DNA of 64,000 bases, from the NCBI RefSeq assembly GCF_003194625.1, contig NZ_QHKX01000002.1:434001-498000 (forward strand), in the 5' to 3' direction. Every line of letters starts with the position of its first letter. Position 1 is the stretch's first letter. Both the position numbers and the translations under genes were made by a program. Below are positions 37,773-47,055 of the stretch, one piece after another. The notes under the pieces are model-generated. The model did no database searches and was not told the DNA's origin. It worked only from the letters and a program-made list of their open reading frames with translations. Source of the stretch: Nocardioides solisilvae (GTDB taxonomy: Bacteria > Actinomycetota > Actinomycetes > Propionibacteriales > Nocardioidaceae).

Positions 37773-39889
37773 GACGACCTCCGCGCCGGCGGCAGGATGG
37801 TCCCGTCGGGCTGGAAGGAGGGGAGCTTCTCCGGGGGCTTCCCGCCGGGGATCGCCGCCTTGCGCGGCACCACCTGGTCACCCTCGACGCCGTAGAGCGC
37901 CTCCCAGATCGTGCGGATCGACTCGCCGACGCTGCCGGAGCCGGTGCCGCCCTGGCTGATCATCATCACGACCGTGTAGTCCTCGGTGTAGGAGGCGACC
38001 CAGCCGGTGGTCTGCTTGCCGTAGACCTCGGCCGAGCCGGTCTTCGAGCGGATCTGGACCCGGTCGAGCGGGAAGCCGATCAGCCGCCAGTTCATCGTGC
38101 CCCGCGTCGAGACGCCCTTGAGCGCCTCGTCGAGGTAGGCCAGCGTCTGCTTCGACGCCTCGACCCGACCCTGCTTGCGCGGCGGGATCCGGCGCAGCAC
38201 CGTGCCGTCGGGGCTGACCACGGCCTTGCCGACGCGCGGCTCGTAGAGGACGCCGCCGTTGCCGAGGGCGGCGTAGGCCCGGGCGAGCTGGAGCGGGGTG
38301 ACGATGGTGTCGCCCTGGCCGATGGAGAAGTTGACCGCGTCGCCGGCCCGGTAGGCGAACCCCTCGACGCAGAACTCGCGGGCGAACCTGTAGACGAAGT
38401 CGGAGGTCTCGGCGTCCTGCGGCTTGCCGGCGAGGCCGCAGTAGTAGTCCTTCTGCGACTCGTAGTAGGAGCGCTTCCAGGCCCGGTCGGCGATCCGCCC
38501 CGGCGCCTCCCCCGGCAGGTCGACCCCGGTCTCGGCGCCGAAGCCCCACTCCTTGGCGCCCTCGACCAGCGGGTCGCGAGCCTCCACGTCGGCGACGTCG
38601 GAGCCGAACCGCTGCCAGTAGTCGTAGCCGATCCGGTAGAAGAAGGTGTTGCACGAGACCTCGAGGGCCCGGGCGAAGCCGATGGTGCCGTGAGCGCCCG
38701 ACTCGAAGTTCTTGAAGACCCGGTTGCCGACCTGGAAGCCCGAGGAGCAGGGCAGCGCCGCGTCGGTGCTGTAGCCGTTGCCGAGGGCGGCGGCGGACAT
38801 GAACGGCTTCCACGTCGAGCCCGGGGCGAACTGGCCCTGGGTGGCCCGGGAGAGCAGCGGGGTCCCGGCCTCCTCGGAGTAGAGCCGGGTGAGGTCCTTC
38901 TCGCTGATCCCGCCGACCCAGAGGTCGGGGTCGTACGTCGGCTGGCTGGCCATCGCGACCACGCGGCCGGTCTGCGTCTCCAGCACCACGGCGGCGCCGG
39001 CGTCCGCCTCGTAGGGGCGTCCGGTGACCTTGTCGACCTGGGTGCGCTGGAAGGCGATCGACCGGGCCAGCTCGCGCTCGACCACGCCCTGGACCTTGGC
39101 GTCGATCGAGGTGACCAGGGTGTCGCCCGGGGTGGCCGTCACCTCGCCGGCGTCGCCCTTGACCCGGCCCATGGAGTCCACCGCCACGCGCCGGTAGCCC
39201 GGCATCCCGCGCAGCCACGCGTCGTACTGCTTCTCCACCCCGGCGCGGCCGACCACCGAGGCGCCGTTGAGGGAGCGGTCGTCGGCCTCGCTCGCGCGGT
39301 CGAACTCGGCCTCGGTGATCGGGCTCAGGTAGCCGAGCACGTGGGCGAGGTTGACGCCGTGGGGCCGCGGGTAGGCGCGGACGTGCTGCTGCTCGGCGAT
39401 CACGCCGGGGTAGTCCTCGGGCTGCTCGAGCACCCGCAGGGCCACGGCCTGCTCGACGTCGGTGGCCACCGGCACCGGCTGGAAGGGCGAGCCGTTCCAG
39501 CAGACACCCGCCCGGGCCCCCTCGTCGCCGCAGTCCAGCAGCTTGCGCTCGACCTGGCCGGGCTTCTGGCCGACGACGGCGGCGACCCGCTCGACGAGCT
39601 GGCCGCGCTCCTCCTCGCCGAGCTTGGCGAGCACGCTGCGGTCCACCGAGACCACCCAGGAGAGACGGTTGGCGACCAGCGGGCGGCCCATCGCGTCGAC
39701 CACCAGGCCGCGCTGCGGCTGGACCACGATGTCGCGCACCGACTGGTCGGCCGCCTGCGCCTGGTAGCCCTCGCCGCCGACGACCTGGAGGTAGTAGAGG
39801 CGGACGAAGAGGGTGGCGAAGAGCGAGAAGACCAGCGCCTGCACCACGAGCAGGCGCAGGCGGCTGCGCTCGGACCGGGTCACGGCCAT
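37769..39889 (-). CDS. mrdA: Penicillin-binding protein 2 (elongasome transpeptidase)
   Basis: A 706-residue class B PBP: one N-terminal membrane helix (LRLLVVQALVFSLFATLFVRLYYLQ), a dimerisation domain (VVSVDRSVLAKLGEE, HVLGYLSPITEAEFD), and the transpeptidase domain with STWK (PGSTWKPFMSAAALG), SCN (VSCNTFFYRIG) and KTGS (SKTGSAEVYG). It crosslinks lateral-wall peptidoglycan with RodA. ATG overlaps mreD by ATGA. Confidence 0.96.
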   Translation of the reverse strand: MAVTRSERSRLRLLVVQALVFSLFATLFVRLYYLQVVGGEGYQAQAADQSVRDIVVQPQRGLVVDAMGRPLVANRLSWVVSVDRSVLAKLGEEERGQLVERVAAVVGQKPGQVERKLLDCGDEGARAGVCWNGSPFQPVPVATDVEQAVALRVLEQPEDYPGVIAEQQHVRAYPRPHGVNLAHVLGYLSPITEAEFDRASEADDRSLNGASVVGRAGVEKQYDAWLRGMPGYRRVAVDSMGRVKGDAGEVTATPGDTLVTSIDAKVQGVVERELARSIAFQRTQVDKVTGRPYEADAGAAVVLETQTGRVVAMASQPTYDPDLWVGGISEKDLTRLYSEEAGTPLLSRATQGQFAPGSTWKPFMSAAALGNGYSTDAALPCSSGFQVGNRVFKNFESGAHGTIGFARALEVSCNTFFYRIGYDYWQRFGSDVADVEARDPLVEGAKEWGFGAETGVDLPGEAPGRIADRAWKRSYYESQKDYYCGLAGKPQDAETSDFVYRFAREFCVEGFAYRAGDAVNFSIGQGDTIVTPLQLARAYAALGNGGVLYEPRVGKAVVSPDGTVLRRIPPRKQGRVEASKQTLAYLDEALKGVSTRGTMNWRLIGFPLDRVQIRSKTGSAEVYGKQTTGWVASYTEDYTVVMMISQGGTGSGSVGESIRTIWEALYGVEGDQVVPRKAAIPGGKPPEKLPSFQPDGTILPPARRSS

Positions 39890-40410
39890 CAGGCCACGGC
39901 CCTCTCCCGCCCCGTCGCGCCCATCCTGTCGAGCAGCCGCATCGTGACCGGGAGGACGAAGGGGGTGAGCAGCAGGTCCCACAGGACCGCCACGCCGAGG
40001 ACGCCGAGGATCTCGGGGACGGAGCCCACCGGCTCGCCCAGCAGCAGGCCGGTGAGGGCGAAGACGGAGGTGCCGACGAACGAGCAGGCCGCCACGCAGG
40101 CGAGCACGACGGCCGTCGAGGGCCGGGTGTCGGGGCGCACCCGGGCGGCCACCCACGCGACCAGGACCAGGGCGAGCGCCCAGCGGCCGGCGACGTGGTC
40201 GGCGGGCGGGGCGAGGTCGAGCAGGACGCCGGCCACGAAGGCGAGCGGGAGGGCGTAGCCGGCGTCGCGGGAGAGGGCCGCCGCGACGACGACGAGCAGC
40301 ACGAGGTTGGGCACCACGCCCTGCCACGCGAGGTGCGGGAAGAAGGAGACCTGGAGCGCGAGGGCGACCAGGACGGCGAGCAGGCCGGCGGCGGCGCGGG
40401 TCGGGTTCAT
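39889..40410 (-). CDS. mreD: Rod shape-determining protein MreD
   Basis: A 173-residue membrane protein with five hydrophobic helices beginning AAAGLLAVLVALALQVSFFPHLAWQGVVPNLVLLVVVAAAL, the MreD pattern. It anchors the MreBC complex. Overlaps mreC and mrdA by 4 bp each, so translation is coupled. Confidence 0.93.
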   Translation of the reverse strand: MNPTRAAAGLLAVLVALALQVSFFPHLAWQGVVPNLVLLVVVAAALSRDAGYALPLAFVAGVLLDLAPPADHVAGRWALALVLVAWVAARVRPDTRPSTAVVLACVAACSFVGTSVFALTGLLLGEPVGSVPEILGVLGVAVLWDLLLTPFVLPVTMRLLDRMGATGRERAVA

Positions 40411-41315
40411 CCGATCCGCCCGTCGGCGCGGACCACCGCGCGGTCGCTGCCGGTCCCCTCGGGGACGACCACGCCGACCACGTCGAGGGCGGAGAAGTCG
40501 ACGAAGGGCTCGATCACGGCACGCTGCGACTGCTCGCGGACGCTGGCGAAGACGTCGGTGACGCGGCCGACCGGGACCCCGGCGACGTAGGGACCGGCGC
40601 CGTCGCTGCCCCAGGTGACCACGGTGTCGCCCTGGGCCGGCACCACCTTCTGGTCGACCAGCTCGAGGTCGAGGGTGCCGTCCTCGCCGCCGCGCAGGAA
40701 GCCGAGCTCCATGGAGGAGCCGATCCGGCCGCCGACGGTCGACTCGGCGTCGACGACGAGCAGCACGGTCGCGTGCCGCTGGGTGACCCGGACGACGCGG
40801 CCCACGAGGCCGTCGTCGTTGACGACGGTCATGTCGGGCCGCAGCCCGGCCTCGGAGCCGGCGTCGAGGGTGACGGTGCGGGTGAAGGACTGGGCGGGGC
40901 CGTAGCCGACGACGCGGGCGGGCACGAGGCTGCGGCCGAGGTCGGCGGCGGCCCGGGTCAGGCCGTCGAACTCGGCGAGGCGGTTGCGGTCGAAGTCGGT
41001 GGTGGCGACCTGCTCGCGCAGCGCGGCGTTCTCGGCCTCCAGCTCGCGGATGTCGCGGCGCAGCTCGTCCTTGGCCCGGAACCAGGAGGGGACCGCCGTG
41101 AACGGCCGCACGGCCGCCGACGTCACCGACTCCACGGGGGCGAACGCCTCCCCGACCCCGGTGCGCAGGAGCTCGACCGGGGAGTCGTCCCCGGTGGACT
41201 GGTCGAGGGTCATCAGGGTCGCGGCGGCCAGCACGAGCGCGACCAGCGTGGACCGGCTCGGCCGCGGCCCGTCGTCGAGGCCGCGCCAGCGGCGCTCCCG
41301 GTCGAGGGGGGCCAT
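40407..41315 (-). CDS. mreC: Rod shape-determining protein MreC
   Basis: A 302-residue bitopic protein: one helix near residue 25 (TLVALVLAAATLMTLDQ), a coiled-coil (FRAKDELRRDIRELEAENAALREQVATTDFDRN), then the beta-rich MreC domain (VPARVVGYGPAQSFTRTVTLDAGSEAGLRPDMTVVNDDGLVGRVV). Activates PBP2. ATG at 41315 immediately after mreB's stop (1-bp overlap). Confidence 0.94.
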   Translation of the reverse strand: MAPLDRERRWRGLDDGPRPSRSTLVALVLAAATLMTLDQSTGDDSPVELLRTGVGEAFAPVESVTSAAVRPFTAVPSWFRAKDELRRDIRELEAENAALREQVATTDFDRNRLAEFDGLTRAAADLGRSLVPARVVGYGPAQSFTRTVTLDAGSEAGLRPDMTVVNDDGLVGRVVRVTQRHATVLLVVDAESTVGGRIGSSMELGFLRGGEDGTLDLELVDQKVVPAQGDTVVTWGSDGAGPYVAGVPVGRVTDVFASVREQSQRAVIEPFVDFSALDVVGVVVPEGTGSDRAVVRADGRIG

Positions 41316-42343
41316 CAGGTCCTCCGCGGGTCGGAGACGAGGACCTGCTGGAGGGCCTCGAACTCCTCGACGCAGCGGCCGGCGCCGAAGGCCACGGACT
41401 CGAGGGGGTGCTCGGCGACGTGGACCGGCATCCCCGTCTCGTGACGGAGCCGCTCGTCGAGGCCGCGCAGCAGCGCGCCCCCGCCGGTCAGCACGATGCC
41501 CCGGTCCATGATGTCGCCGGCCAGCTCGGGCGGGGTCTGGTCCAGGGTGGCCCGCACGGCGTCGACGATGTCGGTGACCTGCTCCTCGATCGCGTGCCGG
41601 ACCTCGGCGCTGGAGACCACGACGGTGCGGGGCAGGCCGGAGACCATGTCGCGGCCGCGGATCTCGGCCTCGGGCTCCTCGGGCAGCGGGAAGGCCGAGC
41701 CGAGGGTCATCTTGACCTCCTCGGCGGTGCGCTCCCCCAGCATGAGGGAGTACTCCTTCTTCATCCACGCCATGATCGCCTGGTCGAGGTCGTCGCCGGC
41801 GGTGCGGACGCTGAGGCTGGTGACGATGCCGCCCAGGGAGATGACCGCGACCTCGGTGGTGCCGCCGCCGACGTCGACGACCATGTTGCCGGTCGCCTCG
41901 TGGACCGGCAGCCCGGCGCCGATCGCGGCGGCCATCGGCTCCTCGACGATGTAGACGCGGCGCGCGCCGGCCTGGTAGCCCGCCTCCTTGACGGCCCGCT
42001 GCTCCACCGCGGTGATGCCGCTGGGCACGCAGATCACCATGCGCGGCTTGGCGAAGTAGCGCCGACGGTGCACCTGCTGGATGAAGTAGCGCAGCATCTG
42101 CTCGGTGGCGTCGAAGTCGGCGATGACGCCGTCCTTGAGCGGCCGGATCGCCGCGATCGACTCGGGGGTCCGGCCGATCATCCGCTTCGCCTCGTGGCCG
42201 ACCGCCAGCACCTCGCCGGTGCCGGTGTTCATCGCCACCACGCTGGGCTCGTCGAGGACGACGCCCTTGCCGCGCACGTAGACCAGCGTGTTGGCGGTGC
42301 CGAGGTCGACCGCCATGTCGCGGCCGATGACGCTGTTCGCCAT
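41315..42343 (-). CDS. mreB: Rod shape-determining actin-like protein MreB
   Basis: A 342-residue actin homologue: phosphate-1 motif MAVDLGTANTLVYVRGKGVVLDEPSVVAMN, phosphate-2 VVDVGGGTTEVAVISLGG, and adenosine motif GIVLTGGGALLRGLDERL. Polymerises under the membrane to guide the elongasome. First gene of the mre operon; about 140 bp separate it from ndk. Confidence 0.97.
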   Translation of the reverse strand: MANSVIGRDMAVDLGTANTLVYVRGKGVVLDEPSVVAMNTGTGEVLAVGHEAKRMIGRTPESIAAIRPLKDGVIADFDATEQMLRYFIQQVHRRRYFAKPRMVICVPSGITAVEQRAVKEAGYQAGARRVYIVEEPMAAAIGAGLPVHEATGNMVVDVGGGTTEVAVISLGGIVTSLSVRTAGDDLDQAIMAWMKKEYSLMLGERTAEEVKMTLGSAFPLPEEPEAEIRGRDMVSGLPRTVVVSSAEVRHAIEEQVTDIVDAVRATLDQTPPELAGDIMDRGIVLTGGGALLRGLDERLRHETGMPVHVAEHPLESVAFGAGRCVEEFEALQQVLVSDPRRT

Positions 42344-42482
42344 GCGCAGGTGCCTTCACTGGTCGCCGGTGGGGAAGCGCCACGACCCGTCGTGCGACGG
42401 GTGTGGCCCGGGACTCAGCGTAGGGAGCGCGACGGCCGGATCTCGGCAGGACACGCGCGGGAGGTCGCGCGTGGCCGCGGGG

Positions 42483-42896
42483 TCAGTCGGCGAGCCCGGG
42501 GAACCAGAGCGCGATCTCGCGGGCCGCCGACTCGGGGCTGTCGGAGCCGTGCACGAGGTTCTCGCGGTTGGACAGCGAGAGGTCGCCCCGGATCGTGCCG
42601 GGCAGCGCCTTGCGGCCGTCGGTCGCACCGTTGAGCAGGCGGACGACGTCGACGGCCTCGTCGCCCTCGAGCACCACCGCGACCAGCGGCCCGCTGGTCA
42701 CGAAGTCGCGCAGGGGCGGGTAGAAGTCGCGCTCGACGTGCTCGGCGTAGTGCCCGTCGGAGTGCGTGGAGTCGATCGTCCGCAGCTCCATCGCGACCAG
42801 GGAGAGGCCCTTGGCCTCGAACCGGGACAGGATCTCCCCCACCAGGCCGCGCTTGACGGCGTCGGGCTTGAGCAGGACGAGGGTGCGCTGGGTCAT
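42483..42896 (-). CDS. ndk: Nucleoside diphosphate kinase
   Basis: A 137-residue enzyme: TLVLLKPDAVKRGLVGEILSRFEAKGL and catalytic His in RENLVHGSDSPESAAREIALWF. Transfers phosphate from ATP to other NDPs. ATG overlaps the flavin-protein stop codon (ATGA, 42893-42896). A TAGGCT hexamer at 42908-42903 sits 6 nt before the ATG, so a leaderless ndk transcript may start inside the upstream gene. Confidence 0.97.
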   Translation of the reverse strand: MTQRTLVLLKPDAVKRGLVGEILSRFEAKGLSLVAMELRTIDSTHSDGHYAEHVERDFYPPLRDFVTSGPLVAVVLEGDEAVDVVRLLNGATDGRKALPGTIRGDLSLSNRENLVHGSDSPESAAREIALWFPGLAD

Positions 42897-43576
42897 GCGC
42901 GCAGCCTAGCCACCTCGTCGGGGACCGGGCCCACGGCGTCGGCGTCGGCGACCGGGGCCCCCACGACGCGCCGTACCGGGACGTGGCCGCCCCATCCACC
43001 CGCCGCCACGTCGGCCGGGTCGTCGACGGGCGCCCCCTGGCGCTCCTTCATCGACGCCTCGTGCAGGGGCACCGCGAGCACCACCGTGGCCGCCAGCTCC
43101 TTGCGGGTGCTGGGCCGCAGCGTGGCGGCCCGCCCCGGGACCATGTGGTCGACGACCAGGTCCAGGGCGCGCTGCCGCTCCGCGGGGTCGTCGACCACCC
43201 GGGCAGCGCCGATCACGACCGCGCACCGGTAGTTCATCGAGTGGTGGAACGCCGACCTGCCGACCACGAGGCCGTCCAGCTCGGTGACGGTGACGCACAC
43301 CTGCGCGCCCCGGGCGGCGCCGAGCCAGCCGGCCGCGACCGAGCCGTGCAGGTAGAGCGAGCCGTCGCGGTCGGGGCCGTCGGGGTCCACGGCGAACGCC
43401 GTGGGCAGCACCACCGGGTGGTCGCCCACCGTCACGCCCACGTGGGCCACCTGGGCGTCCCGGAGCAGCGCGAGCATCCGGGCGCGATCGGTCACGACCC
43501 GGTGGCGTCCGCGGGAGGCGCGGGTCCGGGCGGTGGGCTCGAGCGGGGCGGCGGCGGTCACGGCGGTCTCGTTCAC
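42893..43576 (-). CDS. Pyridoxamine 5'-phosphate oxidase-fold flavin-binding protein (NimA-like)
   Basis: A 227-residue split-barrel protein: RARMLALLRDAQVAHVGVTVGDHPVVLPTAFAVD, LYLHGSVAAGWLGAARGAQVCVTVTELDGLVVGRSAFHHSMNYRCAVVIG. This is the PPOX-like family that binds FMN or F420 and includes NimA-type reductases; the substrate is unknown. I start at the GTG at 43576 (VNETAVTAAAPL) since the upstream extension is not protein-like. It is divergent from a MocR regulator, which probably controls it. Confidence 0.8.
   Translation of the reverse strand: MNETAVTAAAPLEPTARTRASRGRHRVVTDRARMLALLRDAQVAHVGVTVGDHPVVLPTAFAVDPDGPDRDGSLYLHGSVAAGWLGAARGAQVCVTVTELDGLVVGRSAFHHSMNYRCAVVIGAARVVDDPAERQRALDLVVDHMVPGRAATLRPSTRKELAATVVLAVPLHEASMKERQGAPVDDPADVAAGGWGGHVPVRRVVGAPVADADAVGPVPDEVARLRA
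42897..42908 (-). promoter_or_regulatory. Possible leaderless ndk promoter (TAGGCT, 6 nt, ATG)
   Basis: The minus strand reads TAGGCT-GCGCGC-ATG, with the hexamer inside the last codons of the flavin-binding protein gene. It fits the TANNNT plus 6-7 nt spacing seen at several genes here. It could let ndk be expressed independently of the inserted upstream gene. Confidence 0.4.
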
Positions 43577-43689
43577 GGCCCTATGCTGGCGCCCGAGTGG
43601 CCCGGCGTCATGGGCCATTTCCGAGACATTTGCACCAGCCACTTGTCCGGGTCCGTGCCCAGCCGCCGTCACCTGACCGGGAGGTCCCC
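43577..43689. promoter_or_regulatory. Divergent promoter region between the flavin protein and MocR regulator
   Basis: The 113-bp gap contains the inverted repeat TGGCCC-N8-GGGCCA (43598-43617), and TTTGCACCAGCCACTTGTCCG nearby, split as TTGCAC and CCACTTGTCC. MocR/PdxR regulators usually bind in such divergent gaps. Which element is bound cannot be settled by eye. Confidence 0.35.
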
Positions 43690-45102
43690 GTGGGTCCCGC
43701 CCTCGCGCTCACCCTCGACCGCGACGACCCGCGCCCGCTGGGGACCCAGCTGGCCGACCAGGTCCGGCGCCTGGTGGTCGCGGGACGCCTGGCCCCCGGC
43801 ACCCGGCTGCCCAGCACCCGCGCCCTGGCGGCCGACCTGGGCGTCTCCCGGGCGGTGGCGGAGCAGGCGTGGGACCAGCTGCGGGCCGAGGGGTGGCTCT
43901 CGGCCCGGCGCGGCTCGGGCAGCTGGGTGGCCGAGCGGCCCCACCTCTCGCTGCCGGGCACCGCACCGCGCGGCCCCGCGCCGCACACCGCCGCGGCGCC
44001 CCCTCCCGCCGCCCCCGACGACCTCTCCCGGCTCATCCAGATGGACGCGGGGACCCCGTGGGTCGACCGACGGCACGACGCGGCCTGGCGCCGCGCCTGG
44101 CGGGAGGTCGCCGCGGCCCGCCCGCCGCGTGGGTACGACGACCCGCGCGGTCTCCCGCAGCTGCGGGCCGCCCTGGCCGAGCGCCTCGCCCGGGTCCGCG
44201 GCCTGCGGGTCGACCCCGACGACGTGCTCCTCACCTCGGGCACCACCACCGGGCTGCGCCAGCTGCTCACCGCCCTGCCCCCCGGCCCGGTCGCCGCCGA
44301 GGACCCCGGCTACCGGGCCGCCGTCCTGACCGTGCGGGCGGCCGGGCGCGAGGTGCTCGACCTGCCCCCCCGCTTGTCGTCGGCCGACGCCCCGGTCGAC
44401 CGGCTGGCCGAGCGCCTTGCCGAGCGCTTGGCCGGAGCCGTCGCGGCGTACGTCACCCCAGCCCACCAGCACCCGCTGGGCCACCTGATGCCGGCCACCC
44501 ACCGGCTGGCGCTGCTGGAGGCGGCCCGTCGCACGGACGCGGTGGTGGTGGAGGACGACTACGACTCCGAGTTCCGCTACGACGTCGCGCCGGTGCCCGC
44601 GCTGGCCTCCCTCGACCCGGAGACGGTCGCCTACCTCGGCACGGCCTCCAAGTCGGTCCTCCCCTCGCTCCGGCTGGGCTGGATGGTCGTCCCGCCGGCG
44701 CTGCGCGAGCGGGTCGACGAGCACCGGCGGATCACCCACGACGTCCCGGCCTGGCCGGTGCAGCGCGCCTTCTGGGCGCTGCTGCGCGACGGCTACGTCG
44801 ACGCGGTGGTCCGCAGCGCCCGCCGCGTGTACGCCGAGCGGGCACCGCGGGTGGTGGCCGCGCTGGAGCCCCACGCCGAGCTGGCGGGGCCGGTGGCCGG
44901 GATGTACTCGACCTGGCTGCTCCCCCACGACCGGGCGGTGCGGGCCGTGGCCGACGCGCGGGCGGCCGGCTTCCGGGTCAACCTGCTGGCCGACTACTGC
45001 CGGGACAGCGGTCTGACCGGCCTCGTGGTGGGCTTCGGCGGGCCGGACGACGACCAGCTCGACCGCGCGCTCGAGGTGCTGGCGCGCTCGCTCGCGCGCT
45101 GA
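43690..45102 (+). CDS. MocR/PdxR family regulator (GntR winged helix fused to aminotransferase domain)
   Basis: A 470-residue protein: GntR-type winged helix in the first 75 residues (PLGTQLADQVRRLVVAGRLAPGTRLPSTRALAADLGVSRAVAEQAWDQLRAEGW), a linker, and a fold-type I PLP domain with VVEDDYDSEFRY and PLP lysine in LGTASKSVLPSLRLGW. Such regulators sense PLP or an amino acid-PLP adduct. It is divergent from the flavin-binding gene and likely regulates it; pdxST are not here. GTG at 43690 behind GGGAGG, 5 nt spacing. Confidence 0.9.
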   Translation: MGPALALTLDRDDPRPLGTQLADQVRRLVVAGRLAPGTRLPSTRALAADLGVSRAVAEQAWDQLRAEGWLSARRGSGSWVAERPHLSLPGTAPRGPAPHTAAAPPPAAPDDLSRLIQMDAGTPWVDRRHDAAWRRAWREVAAARPPRGYDDPRGLPQLRAALAERLARVRGLRVDPDDVLLTSGTTTGLRQLLTALPPGPVAAEDPGYRAAVLTVRAAGREVLDLPPRLSSADAPVDRLAERLAERLAGAVAAYVTPAHQHPLGHLMPATHRLALLEAARRTDAVVVEDDYDSEFRYDVAPVPALASLDPETVAYLGTASKSVLPSLRLGWMVVPPALRERVDEHRRITHDVPAWPVQRAFWALLRDGYVDAVVRSARRVYAERAPRVVAALEPHAELAGPVAGMYSTWLLPHDRAVRAVADARAAGFRVNLLADYCRDSGLTGLVVGFGGPDDDQLDRALEVLARSLAR

Positions 45103-45115
45103 CGCCCTCGCGGGG

Positions 45116-45574
45116 TCAGTCCCCCTGCGCCGGCCCGCCCTGGTCGGGACCGGTCGGGGCGGGACCCGCCGGCTGCTCGCCCGCCCGGTAGGCCCGCCAG
45201 GCCTCGGCCCGCTCGCGCTCGATCTTGCGGCCCAGCCAGTCGGCCGCGCCCCACAGGCCGGCGAAGATGCCGCCGAGCAGGAACATCATCGGGACCACGA
45301 AGCCGAGCCCGACGGCCGCCACCTGGATCGCCCAGCCCGCCCGGTAGGCCCACTCCGCGCGCAGCATGCCGGCGAGCAGCAGCGAGGCCAGGGCGAGGCC
45401 CAGCCCGATCGCGAGGGCCGTGCCCGTCGGCACGTCGGCCAGGGTGATCATCACCGGGGTGGTGAGCCCGAGGGCGATCGCCTCGAGGCCGAGCACGGCC
45501 GCGCACATGCCGCGTCGCGGCGACCGCTCGGTGTTGGGCTCGGCGACGCGGGGCGTCGGGGCCTCGGCGCTCAC
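45116..45574 (-). CDS. DUF4233 membrane protein
   Basis: A 152-residue protein with four hydrophobic helices between residues 22 and 110 (MCAAVLGLEAIALGLTTPVMITLADVP onwards) and a Pro/Gly-rich C-terminus. DUF4233 proteins lie next to folC in most actinobacteria; no function is known. GTG start overlaps the folC stop by 4 bp. Confidence 0.85.
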   Translation of the reverse strand: MSAEAPTPRVAEPNTERSPRRGMCAAVLGLEAIALGLTTPVMITLADVPTGTALAIGLGLALASLLLAGMLRAEWAYRAGWAIQVAAVGLGFVVPMMFLLGGIFAGLWGAADWLGRKIERERAEAWRAYRAGEQPAGPAPTGPDQGGPAQGD

Positions 45575-47055
45575 GCGTCGTCCTCCGCCCCGGTCGCCGC
45601 GTCGTCACCGTCGGGGTCGTCGGTCTCGCGGCCGAGCCGGCGCAGCGCCTCGTCGCCCGTGCCGCCGGTGACGAGCCGGGCCCGGGGGGTGCCGCGGGGA
45701 GCCGCGGGGCGCAGCATGGCGCGGGCCTCTCCCACGGTGACCACCGAGCCGGTGACCAGGACCGCCCCCGACCCCACCGACTCGCCGAAGGACTGCCCGG
45801 TCTCGGCCAGCGCCGCGGCGCGGTCGATCGCGTCGGCCAAGCGCGGGACGACGGTCACCCGGTCCTGGCCGAAGACCTGCACCGCCGCCTCGCCGAGCGC
45901 CTCGGCCCGCATCGCGCGCGGCGTGGAGCTCTGGGTGACCACGACGTGGGCCAGGTGCGGCTCGAACGCCGCGAGCAGCCCCTCGTGGTCCTTGTCGCCC
46001 ATCACCGCGACCACGCCGACCAGCGGGGAGAAGGAGAACGAGTCGGCCAGGGCCGCCGCGGTCGCCTCGGCACCGGCCGGGTTGTGGGCGGCGTCGAGCA
46101 CGATCGTCGGCGAGCGGCGGATCACCTCGAGCCGGCCGGGCGAGGTGACCTCGCCGAAGGCGGCGCGGACCAGGTCCTCGTCGAGCGGGGCGTCGCCGGT
46201 CAGCGCCTCGACGGCGGCGAGCGCCACGGCGGCGTTCTGCGCCTGGTGGGCGCCGTGCAGGGGCAGGAAGACGTCGTCGTACCGGGCGCGCAGGCCCTGC
46301 AGCGAGACCATCTGGCCTCCGACGCCGGGCACCCGCGACAGGACGCCGAAGTCGACGCCCTCGAGCACGAGGTCGGCGCCCACCTCCCGGGCCCGCTCGA
46401 CCAGGACGGCGGCCACCTCGGGGGTCTGCGCGGCGAGGACCGCGGTGCTGCCGGGCTTGATGATGCCGGCCTTCTCGGCGGCGATGGAGACCGCGTCGGG
46501 GCCGAGGTACTGGGCGTGGTCGACGGCGACCGGGAGCACCACCGCCACGTCGGCCTCGACCACGTTGGTGGCGTCCCACGAGCCGCCCATCCCGACCTCG
46601 ACCACCGCGACGTCGACCGGGGCGTCGGCGAAGGCGGCGTACGCCATCCCCACGACCGTCTCGAAGAAGGAGAGCGGGTGGTCCTGCTCGGCGTCGACCA
46701 GGTGCGTGTACGGCGCCACGTCGTTGAAGGCGCGGACGAAGGCCTCGTCGTCCAGCGGCTCGCCGTCGATGCTGATCCGCTCCGACATCTTCTCGACGTG
46801 CGGGCTGGTGAACCGGCCGGTGCGCAGCTCGAGGGCGCGCAGCAGGGTGTCGACCATCCGGGAGGTGGAGGTCTTGCCGTTGGTCCCCGTGAGGTGCACG
46901 ACCTTGAACGCGCGCTGCGGGTCGCCGAGCAGCTCGGTGAAGGCCTGGATCCGGTCGAGCGAGGGCTCGAGCCGGGTCTCGGGCCAGCGCGAGAGGAGGG
47001 CGTCCTCCGCCTCCGCGAAGGTCTCGGCGGGACGGGGCTGCGCAGACTCGGTCAT
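45571..47055 (-). CDS. folC: Bifunctional folylpolyglutamate/dihydrofolate synthase
   Basis: A 494-residue Mur-ligase-like enzyme: P-loop TGTNGKTSTSRM, DVAVVEVGMGGSWDATNVV, VLDAAHNPAGAEA. Adds glutamate to folates and makes dihydrofolate. The acidic C-terminal tail (TDDPDGDDAATGAEDDA) is not part of the fold. ATG at 47055 overlaps the GNAT stop by 4 bp. Confidence 0.96.
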   Translation of the reverse strand: MTESAQPRPAETFAEAEDALLSRWPETRLEPSLDRIQAFTELLGDPQRAFKVVHLTGTNGKTSTSRMVDTLLRALELRTGRFTSPHVEKMSERISIDGEPLDDEAFVRAFNDVAPYTHLVDAEQDHPLSFFETVVGMAYAAFADAPVDVAVVEVGMGGSWDATNVVEADVAVVLPVAVDHAQYLGPDAVSIAAEKAGIIKPGSTAVLAAQTPEVAAVLVERAREVGADLVLEGVDFGVLSRVPGVGGQMVSLQGLRARYDDVFLPLHGAHQAQNAAVALAAVEALTGDAPLDEDLVRAAFGEVTSPGRLEVIRRSPTIVLDAAHNPAGAEATAAALADSFSFSPLVGVVAVMGDKDHEGLLAAFEPHLAHVVVTQSSTPRAMRAEALGEAAVQVFGQDRVTVVPRLADAIDRAAALAETGQSFGESVGSGAVLVTGSVVTVGEARAMLRPAAPRGTPRARLVTGGTGDEALRRLGRETDDPDGDDAATGAEDDA

